From Dermatemys mawii (taxonomy: Eukaryota > Chordata > Testudines > Dermatemydidae), in the NCBI GenBank assembly GCA_007922305.1, contig ML677333.1, positions 17,258,676 through 17,322,675 on the forward strand: 64,000 nucleotides of DNA, given 5' to 3'. The position numbers and the translations under genes are program-made. Below the pieces are notes generated by a model, which worked only from the letters and a program-made list of their open reading frames with translations, did not search any database and was not told where the DNA came from. Below, one piece after another: positions 54,621-64,000 of the stretch. Each line of letters opens with the position of its first letter. Within the stretch, counting starts at the first letter, position 1.

Positions 54621-56924
54621 ACACTGTTACCTAAAAATAATAGTAAAAAGAGAAAAGTAACAAATTGAAATACATGAATCTAAGCTTGAAAAGACACTTG
54701 GGCAACTTTTGTAAGAAAAATTATAATAGTTCCAATGAACATTGTGACAAAGAACTAGATGGATACATTCTACTATGTTGCCAAGTAAATAAATTGTCAT
54801 AAAACAATTTGAGTACATTTTTCTTCTTCAGTTATACAAAATCACTGTTTGCTCTCTAGGAAATAAAGTATCTTTGATATAAAATCTATGTCAAAAATAT
54901 TTATTGTAACAGGGTCCTACCAACCAGTATTAAAAAGCAGAGTATTTGAAGGATAAACTGACTAGGGTTTTCAGCTAAAACAGAGAGAATGACCTCAAGG
55001 AATCCATGCTGCTCTACAAGAAAACATTTAAATCACTAAGAACCCATTATACTTCGCTCGTTCTGATTATAGTTAACATTTGATTAGGTAAATGCCTTGA
55101 GTTAATGCTCTTCTTAATTAACTCGGACTCCTCCTCCCCCACCCCAAGGGAAAAAGAGATTGATCTTGTTTTTTTCAAATGCTAATTACAATAAGCAGAG
55201 AAAGTCCTAAATCAGGTTTTATTCAGTCCTGCTGCTTCTTCCATTTGGATCCCACTCACATTTCCATTGGAGGCTTGCTCTTTTGTATCTATGATAATAG
55301 GCACAGATGTTGGGTCCATGTTATGCAAAGCAACTTCTGCTTAATGACCACCTTGAATATTTCCCTGTTGCACCTATTCAGCATTTTAAAGAAAAACAGA
55401 GCACTTGATTGCCTCCAAAAATCTTGTCCACTTTTTGTCAACCTGATTATGTTGCCATAAAGTGAGGAGGTAATCTGAGCAGCAGCCACAATATCAGCTG
55501 GAGCAGGGCCAAGCTCATCAGCACAGTAAGCATTTTTCGTTGTTGTTCATAGTCTGACTACAGAGGTACTGCAGGTTAATTGTAACATTAAATGACACTT
55601 CTAGTGTACTGAGTTGTTAAAAGAGTACCAAAGGGACCCACATGCAACTACTTATTATGCACTAAGTGAATGAAGAATGGCAATATGTAGAAGGATCATA
55701 TTGATCTCAATATGACATTTTTGCACAGCCACCTTTTTTTTCATGTGGAAATTTACCAGCCCTCTTATCTGCTACCAACTCAGGTAAGAGGAACACACTT
55801 TGATATCTTCCTACATTACACTTACTTTCTATCTTGTTACAAGGCTTTCTCCATTACAGTATGCTAACACTAACTAGACTAAACCCCATTATAATTACAC
55901 TTGTCAGGGCTTCTCATAACTTTCAACATTTTGAAAGAAACTCTGCCATCAATTATGCTGTTATACACGTAGAATAAATTTTATTGATATCTATTCAGTT
56001 ATTTTCAGACTTATACTACAGTAATTGAGAGATGACTTTGGCTTTTGATTTCCCATACAGAGTATTTTTAATATATTTATTGTAGGTGTAGCAGAAGCAC
56101 CTCCTATTATGAAGGTTGCCCAAGACTAGAGCTGTGCTGAAGGATGGAAATTCTGTTTCATGAAAGATTTCGAGATTTTAGTTTGCCTTTGTTCCAAATC
56201 AAAATAAACCCCAATTTTTTGAAAATCTCCACAAAAGAACATTCTGAAACTATTTTTATTTGATCAATTGAAATGATTCACTGACAGATTCAAAAAGGTT
56301 TTTGTTTTTATTTAGCTGTTTTATTTTATATTACAATATGAGACAAATATAAGACAAAATACAAATTTGAATCAAAGTCAGCATTTCAATTTCAATGGAA
56401 CCATATTCTTTGATGGAAAATGGTTACAACAAAGGTTTTCCAACCAACTCTATGCCTGACACGTCTCATTATAAAAACCCTGATTTCAGTTTCATATAAC
56501 TTTGCAAATTTTAACCATTTGGGCTGAAATTTTCCACACCAAATATCTGTATCAGATTGAAATATTCTGGAAAAATTCAGCCAAAACAGTTCAGTCATTT
56601 CTAAGAATGAGATCAGGGACAAAATAAGTTTTACCAATGTTAAAAAAATATATATATTGTCGATTTTTCCTTGAGAAGCAAGAGCTTAATTTGGCAGGAG
56701 TGTGTGGCCTTTATGTCAGGGATGTGTCTTTAGCTGTCCCCATCAAAAGCTGCTCACATTTAACAAAGCTATAAGCCTTTGAAAAATCTTAGTTTGTGCA
56801 TGCTCAGCAGAAGATTTAATTAACCTTAATTTGTCCCCCTTGTGAATATGCATTATGACACAGTCTTTAACTTAATCAGATACCATTTTTCCTCATTCAA
56901 GTGCACAGGTTTGACATGCTAAGA
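54621..56924. other. AT-rich non-coding DNA, nothing recognised
   Basis: No bounded repeats or protein motifs. A short (TA)n run lies at about 56648-56659. Confidence 0.5.
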
Positions 56925-57334
56925 AAGTGGCTTTCAACCTTTCCAGATTACTACATTCCTTTCAAAAGTCTGATTTGTCTTGCGTAGCCTATGTTTCATC
57001 TCACACTTAAAATATAGTTGCTTACAAAATTAGACATAAAAATACTGAAAAATTACTATTACTGAAAAATTGCTTACTTTCTCTTTTTTATCATATAATT
57101 ATAAAATACATCAATTGGAATATTAATATTGTACTTACATTTCAATGTACAGTATATAGAGCAGTATAAACAAATCATTGTCCATATGAAATTTTGGTTT
57201 GTAATGACTTCACTAGTGCTTTTATTATAGCCGGTTGTCAAACTAGGCAAATATCTAGATGAGCTGATGTACCCCTGGAAGACCTCTGCATGCTCCCAAG
57301 GGTACACACACACATCCCTGGTTAAGAACCACAG
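56925..57334. mobile_element. Probable old hAT-type element
   Basis: The left end 'aagtggctttcaacc' and the reverse complement of the right end 'ctgtggttcttaacc' resemble the (C)AGTGGTTCTCAACC terminus of hAT-Charlie-like elements. Flanking 8-mers tgctaaga and cactatga agree at five of eight positions. 'gtacccctggaagacctctg' near the right end is typical of this family. No coding capacity. Confidence 0.55.
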
Positions 57335-58286
57335 CACTATGAGGCAAAATTAAGGCAACTTTATATTGGCTTTTCCTAATGTTTGAGTGCTTAACAGTTT
57401 TCTTTTCATGTTGGTTTTTTAAATGTAATTTTTAAATTACACAACATTTTTACAGTTAATTACACTCTAGAAAAGACTATTTCCTTTCTGTGTACCGAAG
57501 AAGGCAGAGTTCTTGTAGGAATAAAATAGTGATCATGTAATTAAAAACTGTATCACACACACAAGAGGCAGAATAAAGTTGGTGTGGCCAACCTACATTG
57601 TGGCATCTCCTAACTTTTGAGTGTTTGGTTTTGCAACTTAATTAAGGTTTTTAATGTAGCTTTTAGTATGCAATTCCTAAACAGAGTAATTTACATTCAG
57701 CTCCCTTTGTACCCACCCATTTTATATATTTTATCCAGTATTTCATAAAGTACACCTATGTGAATTAATTGCTGTTATCTAATCTGAAAAAGGAGTGTTT
57801 TTTAGATGGATGGATACTCACATGTCATTATTTCATTTTGCCATGTTTTTATAAATCATGCCATATCCTAATGCAAGGCAAAGTGACATGACATAAGTTA
57901 CAAATTATATGTAATACAAACTGTCAAAATCAAAAGTAAGCACAGTTATTTTATTATTGATACCAAATGTCTGATAGCTACCCTTTAACTTATTGAAACA
58001 CAAGTATTTGACTATTCAAACAAATATTCTTTTCATTTTCTTTGCTGAAAAAAGGAAAAATAAGAAGCATATGTAGTGTTTTGGTCTTTTTTTTTTTTAA
58101 GTGAGAACTATGTAACACAATAAGCTATTCATCATCCTGTTAAACATGGAGCAAGTAAATTACATGTGCTAAAGATAAAAGGAGGCACAGATATACAGAG
58201 GGTAAACTACCAGTGACAGAGCACAAATTTGTAGTTTAGCCAGTGTGATGAACATAATATTCAATAACATAGTATGGTCATTCATA
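57335..58286. other. AT-rich non-coding DNA, nothing recognised
   Basis: Includes a T run at about 58089-58100. No gene or bounded element. Confidence 0.5.
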
Positions 58287-58494
58287 CCAGATATTACATA
58301 AGAACATAAGAAAGGCCATACTGGGTCAGACCAAAGGTCCATCTAGCCCAGTATCCTGTCTGCTGACAGTGGCCAATGCCAGGTGCCCTGGAGTGAGTGA
58401 ACCTAACAGGTAAGATCAAGTGATCTCTCTCCTGCCATCCATCACCCCCCTCTGACAAACAGAGGCTAGAGACACCATTCCTTACCCAGCCTGG

Positions 58495-61467
58495 CTAATA
58501 GCCATTAATGGACTTAACCTCCATGAAGTTATCCAGTTCTCTTTTAAACCCTGTTATAGTCCTAGCCTTCACAGCCTCCTCAGGCAAGGAGTTCCACAGG
58601 TTGACTGTGCGCTGTGTGAAGAAGAACTTCCTTTTATTTGTTTTAAACCTGCTGCCCACTAATTTCAATGGGTGGCCCCTAGTTCTTCTATTATGGGAAC
58701 AAGTAAATAACTTTTCCTTATTCATTTTATCCATGCCACTCATAATTTTATATACCTCTATCATATCCCCCCTTAGTTTCCTCTTTTCCAAGCTAAAAAG
58801 TCCTAGCCTCTTTAATCTCTCCTCATATGGGACTCTTTCCAATCCCCTAATCATTTTAGTTGCCCTTCTTTGAACCTTTTCTAATGCCAGAATATCTTTT
58901 TTGAGATGAGGAGACCACATTTGTACACAGTATTCAAGATGTGGGCGCACCATGGATTTGTATAAGAGCAATAAGATATTCTCCGTCTTATTCTCTATCC
59001 CTTTTTTAATGATTCCTAACATCCTGTTTGCCTTTTTGACTGCCGCTGCACACTTCATGGACATCTTCAGAGAACTATCCACGATGACTCCAAGATCTTT
59101 TTCCTGATTAGTTATAGCTAAATTTGCCCCCATCATATTGTATGTATAGTTGGGGTTATTTTTTCCAAAGTGCATTACTTTTCATTTATCCACATTAAAT
59201 TTCATTGGCCATTTTGTTGCCCAATCATTTAGTTTCATGAGATCTTGTTGAAGTTCTTCACAGTCTGCTTGGGTCTTAACTATTTTGAGCAGTTTAGTAT
59301 CATCTCCAAACTTTGCCACCTCACTCTTTACCCCTTCCTCCAAATCATTGATGAATAAGTTGAATAGGATTGGTCCTAGGACTGACCCTTGGGGAACACC
59401 ACTAGTTACCCCTCTCCATTCTGAGAATTTACCATTTATTCCTACCCTTTGTTCCCTGTCTTTTAACCAGTTCTCAATCCACGAAAGGATCTTCCCTCTT
59501 ATCCCATGGCAACTTAATTTATGTAAGAGCCTTTGGTGAGGGACCTTGTCAAAGGCTTTCTGGAAATCTAAGTACACTATGTCCACTGGCTCCCCCTTGT
59601 CCACATATTTGTTGACCCCTTCAAAGAACTCTAACAGATTAGTAAGACATGATTTCCCTTTACAGAAACCATGCTGACTTTTGCCCAACAATTTATGTTC
59701 TTCTATGTGCCTGACAATTTTGTTCTTAACTATTGTTTCAACTAATTTGTCCAGTACGGACATTAGACTTACCAGTCTGTAATTGCCGGGATCATCTCTA
59801 GAGCCCTTTTTAAATATTGGCGTTACATTAGCTATCTTCCAGTCATTGAATACAGAAGTCGATTTAAAGGACAGGTTACAAACCCTAGTTAATAGTTTCG
59901 CATTTTCACATTTGAGTTCTTTCAGAACTCTTGGGTGAATGCCATCTGGTCCCGGTGACTTGTTACAGTTAAGTTTATCAATTAGTTCCAAAACCTCCTC
60001 TAGTGATACTTCAATCTGTGACAATTCCTCAGATTTGTCACCTACAAAAGACGGCTCAGGTTTGGGAATCTCGCTAACGTCCTCAGCCGTGAAGACCGAA
60101 GCAAAGAATTCATTTAGTTTCTCCGCAATGACTTTATCATCTTTAAGTGCTCCTTTTGTATCTCTATCATCCAGGGGCCCCACTGGTTGTTTAGCAGGCT
60201 TCCTGCTTCTGACATATTTAAAAAACATTTTATTATTACCTTTTGAGTTTCTGGCTAGCTGTTCTTCAAATTCCATTTTGGCTTTTCTTATTACATTTTT
60301 ACACTTAATTTGGAAGTGTTTATGCTCCTCTCTAGTTACCTCAGTAGGATTTGACTTTCACTTTTAAAAAGATTCCTTTTTATCTCTCACTGCTTCTTTT
60401 ACATGTTTTTTAAGCCACAGTGGCTCTTTTTTAGTTTTTTTACTTTGTTTTTTAATTTGGGGTATACATTTAAGTTGGGCCTCTATTATGGTGTCTTTGA
60501 AAAGTGTCTATGCAGCTTGCAGGGATTTCACTTTAGTCACTTTACCTATTAATTTCTGTTTAACTAACCCCCTCATTTTTTCATAGTTCCCCTTCCTGAA
60601 ATTAAATGCCACAGTGTTGGGCTGCTGAGGTTTTGTTCCTAACACGGGAATGTTAAATGTTATTATATTATGATCACTATTCCCAAGCAGTCCTGTTATA
60701 GTTACCTCTTGGACCATCTCTTGCGCTCCACTCAGGACTAAATCAAGAGTTGCCTCTCCCCTTGTGGGTTCCTGTACCAGCTGCTCCAAGAAGCAATCAT
60801 TTAAAGTATCGAGGAATTTGGTCTCTGCATTTCGTCCTGAGGTGACATGTACCCAGTCAATATGGGGATAATTGAAATCCCCCATTATTATTGAGTTATT
60901 TATTTTGACAGCCTCTCTAATCTCCCTTAGCATTTCATCATCACTGTCACTGTCCTGATCAGGTGGTCAATAATAGATCCCTATTGTTATATTCTTATTA
61001 GAGCATGGAATTACTATCCATAGAGATTCTATGGAGCATCTGGATTCATTTAAGATTTTTACTTCATTTGATTCTACATTTTCTTTCACATATAGTGTCA
61101 CTCCCCCACCCCCACGACCTGTTCTGTCCTTCCAATATATTTTATACCCCGGAATGATTGTGTCCCATTGATTGTCCTCACTCCACCATGTTTCTGTGAT
61201 GCCTATTATGTCGATATTCTCCTTTAACACGAGGCACTCTAGTTCACTCATCTTATTATTTAGACTTCTAGCATTAGTATACAAGCACTTTAAAAACTGG
61301 TCACTGTTTATTTGTCTGCCCTTTTCTGATGTGTCACATTCTTTATGTGAAAGTTTGTCATCTGATCTGGCTTCTCCTTTATTCTTTACCATCCTCTCCT
61401 TCTGACTAAAACCTAGAGAATCTCTATCAGTAGACCCTCCTGTAAGAGAAGTCTCTATCCGATCCAC
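58495..61467 (-). pseudogene. CR1 ORF2 (endonuclease plus reverse transcriptase), few lesions
   Basis: ORF2 nicks target DNA and copies the CR1 RNA there. The endonuclease covers 61467-60508: LYTNARSLNNK, GITETWW, RGGGGVTLYVK, MGDFNYPHIDWVH, LDLVLS and SDHNIITFN are all present. The reverse transcriptase (60276-58495) shows NKSPGPDGIHPRVLKEL, GNYRLVSLMSVLDKLVE, DIVYLDFQKAFDKVPH, SGVPQGSVLGPILFNLFIND, FGDDTKLL (usually FADD) and the C-terminal [20 protein letters not shown]. Lesions: TGA after GIGIYY-like sequence at about 60964, where Arg or Trp is expected; TAG at 60508; stops and a frame slip around 60355-60370; TGA at 59182, flanked by in-frame sequence on both sides. Everything else is readable. 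Confidence 0.92.
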
Positions 61468-61658
61468 GTGCTTCTCTGCAGCTATCGGCTTTCCCCCATC
61501 TCTTAGTTTAAAAACTGCTCTGCAACCTTTTTAATGTTAAGTGCCAGCAGTCTGGTTTCACTTTGGTTTAGTCGGAGCCTATCCTTCCTGTATAGGCTCC
61601 CCCTATCCCAAAAGTTTCCTCAGTTCCTAATAAATCTAAACTGCTCTTCTCTATACCA

Positions 61659-62432
61659 TCATCTCATCCACGCATTGAGACTCTGAAGCTCTGCCTGCCT
61701 AGCTGGCCCTGCGCGTGGAACTGGAAGCATTTTTAAGAATGCCACCATAGAGGTCCTGGACTTCAATCTCTTTCCTAACAGCCTAAATTTGGCCTCCAGG
61801 GAATCTCTGCTGCCCTTCCCTATGTAATTGGTACCTACATGTACCACAACCACTGGCTCCTCCCCAGCACTACTCATAAGTCTATCTAGATGCCTCGAGA
61901 GATCTGCAACCTTCGCACCAGGCAGGCAAGTCACCATACGGTTCTCCCGGTCATCACAAACCCAGTTATCTATGTTTCTAATGATCGAATCTCCCATTGC
62001 TAACAACTGCCTTTTCCTAATGACTGGAGTTCCCTCCCCCAGATAGGGAGGGATCCTCTCAGTGCGAGAGGATACCCCAACAGCACCTGGAAGGAGGGTC
62101 CCAACTGTGGGAAGGTTTCCCTCTGCTCCCATTGACTGCTCTCCTTCCCTGAGTCTTTCATCCTCCTCAACAGCACAGGTGCTGTCTAAGTATAGGTGGG
62201 ACAAGTCTACAGTGTCCCTGAAAGCCTCATCAATATACTTCTCTACCTCCCTAAGCTTCTCCAGTTCCTCCATCCTGGCCTCCAAAGCCCGTACATGGTC
62301 TCTGAGAGCCAGGAGGTCCTCGCACTGCATGCACACATATGCCACCCGCCCAGAGGGCAGGTAATCATACATGCTGCATTGAGTGCAATAAACTGGATAG
62401 CCCACACTCTGCTGCTGGGCTTCTGCCTGCAT
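61659..62432 (-). pseudogene. CR1 ORF1 with zinc finger, coiled coil and SGNH esterase, C-terminus lost
   Basis: ORF1 is the RNA-binding, particle-forming partner of ORF2. The 257-codon frame has a CxxC-x14-CxxC zinc-binding pattern (C16, C19, C34, C37), a coiled coil (about residues 41-75, DHVRALEARMEELEKL), an acidic linker and then an SGNH/GDSL-type esterase: LLAMGDSIIRNID (S149, block I), CLPGAKVADLSRHLDRL (G172, block II) and VVVVHVGTNYIGKG (N202, block III, usually GTND). A TGA after LNAWMR cuts off the part that carries the Asp/His block. The downstream sequence (about 61655-61500) still encodes a degraded remainder in the same and other frames, with RGSLYRKDRLRLNQSETR visible. Confidence 0.88.
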
Positions 62433-62680
62433 TATCTTTTAGAGCTACCTAGGCTAACAACAAGGCTTAGTTTAAATCAAGAAATTTGGATTATAGCTCA
62501 AGTTAAAGGATTTACAGACCAACAGTTAGACCTCACCCCACTCACACTTCCCTTCACAACTTCCTCTCGAAACTCCCTGTTAGCAGCCCCTGTTCGCAAG
62601 CTCCCTGGTCGCTTGCTCGCTGCTTTCTATAGCCCTGGCCTTTCTGACTAGCCCCGCCCCCTGATTAGGGCTCAGCCACT
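62433..62680 (-). promoter_or_regulatory. CR1 5' untranslated region, likely internal promoter
   Basis: GC-rich sequence upstream of ORF1 with 'gggggcggggctagtcag' (a GC-box-like word) near its beginning. CR1 elements need an internal promoter here; the precise elements cannot be assigned by eye. Confidence 0.5.
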
Positions 62681-64000
62681 ATGTTATGTTATTCTTGTTA
62701 TGGTTTGAATTAAAATCCCATTGAGAGTGGTAGATGTGAACTCACTCTTCATTTAGCATAACTAAGTATAATCCCTACCTAAGACAAAAAGGAATGTGTG
62801 AACCCATCCAGGAGCGTTTGGCTGACTGTTGTTTTGGATAGGTGTCTGGGGACAAATAGATCACACAGAAACAGGTCAGACAAGAATAAAAAATATAGCC
62901 TGAAGGAGCAGCTGAAAGCACAGTGGCTGACCCCAGAAGAAACTGGGAAAGAGATTTTTGGGTCAAGGATGCAAGATAAAAGTGTGAACATAGCTGTTTC
63001 CTGATATTTGTTTCTCTGCTCAGAGACACAACACTTTGTACATGCTTTGTAATAAACAAAACGGCATCAAAGAAAATACCAGACTTTGACAATTTTTACT
63101 TTCAACTCGATCACCTACAGGGCCCCAAAATTTGACTAGCTGCTTCGGTTAAAAGTGGGAAACAATCTTTAGTCATAGTTTCTGTTAGCTGACCTGACAA
63201 TAAATATGATAAATCACTAATAGTAGTAGGTTTATTGGAAAAGTGTATTGATTATTTTTTGGCACACATTGTACATGTGTATACACATACATACACACAT
63301 GCACTAAAATAATAATAATCAGTTTTTGACATTCTTTTTAAGTGATACTGTCATCTTAATTTGGTCCCAAATTTATGTTTTGTGAAAACAAACTTTTATA
63401 AAACTCGAAACCAAAAGGAATGTTTCCACAATTTAAAATAAAACTCAAATGTTAAGAGGTCATGTGTTGCCATATTAGTGGTGGTGGTTTTTTGTTTAAG
63501 AAATCTTATCTAGTGTTTGAAATCAAACACTGCAGTATTAAGAACCTGAAGATGAAGCATACTTCACAGATTTTCATTCTCTTCACTGAAATTGATTCAG
63601 AAAGTAAACAAAGGCCCAAAAGGATTACACTGCTTTACACTAACTGAGGTTCTGGTCCAAAGAGCATAAATAGTGTCAGCAAAATTGATTTTAAAAATTC
63701 TCAATAATCTAAGGTATTGTTTACAAACAATTGTTTATAAATATACTCTTATCCCTTTTGACCTGAGTGGTTACACAACAGTCAGTAATGTGGGTTGTTT
63801 CCATCAGGAGGGGAAATTGATAATGGAGTCAAGCATTTTTTATTCGGTTTGTTAGTTACTTGTTTTAATGCAATTCTGTTTACATACAAAAAATGTACAC
63901 AAAGTCCTGTTTCCTGAAACAGCAGGAATCAAACAAGAGACAATTCCTTTGTTCACTGTTCCAAGCATCTATCCAGACAGCAGTTCACTCAAAATCTTTT
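62681..64000. other. AT-rich non-coding DNA, nothing recognised
   Basis: About 63275-63302 is a mixed CA/TA simple repeat ('gtgtatacacatacatacacacatg'). Short frames at 62775-63092 have no recognised motif. Confidence 0.5.

Larger units (their letters stand above)
58287..62680 (-). mobile_element. Nearly full-length CR1 retrotransposon
   Basis: Read on the - strand from about 62680: a GC-rich 5' untranslated region (about 250 bp, likely containing the internal promoter), ORF1 (62432-61659), a short intergenic part, ORF2 (61467-58495) and a 3' untranslated region ending in 'cttatgttcttatgt' near 58287. The length (about 4.4 kb) fits a complete CR1. Only a few stops and small indels are seen, several of them C-to-T type changes, so the copy is relatively young but inactive. 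No clear target-site duplication was found. Confidence 0.93.

Noticed and set aside
58508..58873. 121-codon + strand frame, repeated at 30146-30496
   Set aside because: Both are antisense of the same CR1 C-terminal region, so their similarity is not evidence for a gene.
59939..60367. 142-codon + strand frame
   Set aside because: Antisense shadow of CR1 ORF2 reverse transcriptase.
62062..62651. 100- and 151-codon + strand frames
   Set aside because: Antisense of CR1 ORF1 and its 5' untranslated region.
1..64000. CRISPR array, tRNA, rRNA or bacterial operon
   Set aside because: No regularly spaced repeats, no cloverleaf candidates seen by eye, and the repeat content is vertebrate.

Overview
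The window reads as vertebrate, and most probably turtle, non-coding DNA. It is AT-rich, has no host gene I can recognise, and is studded with repeats: CR1 retrotransposons in several states of decay, Penelope-like elements whose ends carry the 'gtgttagtct...gtggcacctta' motif that I know from turtle genomes, MIR-like SINEs, LINE relics of L2 type, hAT-type miniature elements and old palindromic DNA repeats. No bacterial-type operon, CRISPR array, tRNA or rRNA was seen. The species call is inference from repeat content.

Layout. 337-4650 is a PIF/Harbinger DNA transposon with terminal inverted repeats. It carries an intact 482-codon DDE transposase (+) and a convergent two-exon Myb/SANT-like partner gene (-) broken only by one homopolymer slip. 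4.7-9.6 kb is AT-rich with MIR-like fragments and one 119-bp hAT-type miniature element. 9629-11725 is a Penelope-like element inside an 11-bp target duplication, with most of its catalytic core deleted. 13.9-15.4 kb is an old CR1 tail split by a second Penelope-like insertion that contains a 400-N assembly gap. 15.4-20.8 kb holds two copies of a hAT-type element, a CR1 endonuclease relic, a LINE reverse-transcriptase C-terminal fragment and a CR1 tail. 22.9-24 kb is a MIR-like SINE split by two DNA elements. 25.4-26.5 kb is a decayed retrotransposon ORF1 with an SGNH-esterase signature. 29.9-31.6 kb has two abutting CR1 tails and a GC-rich unclassified block. 34.8-36 kb is a CR1 reverse-transcriptase tail. 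43-44.4 kb has a GC-rich element and a 98-bp local duplication. 48.1-49.1 kb is a Penelope-like GIY-YIG tail, followed by a putative solo LTR at 49.4-50.6 kb. 54.0-54.6 kb is an L2-type reverse-transcriptase relic. 58.3-62.7 kb is a nearly full-length CR1 (-) with ORF1 (zinc finger, coiled coil, esterase) and ORF2 (endonuclease, reverse transcriptase) broken by only a few stops and small indels.

How the parts work together. The only gene pair with a plausible shared function is in the Harbinger element, where the transposase and the Myb-like protein are the standard two proteins of the superfamily. The CR1 at 58-62 kb encodes the usual ORF1/ORF2 pair but is inactivated. Everything else is relic. 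I did not find a convincing new system. The features most worth following are the Harbinger element with its overlapping convergent polyadenylation signals, its duplicated splice donor and an unexplained antisense reading frame within its intron.
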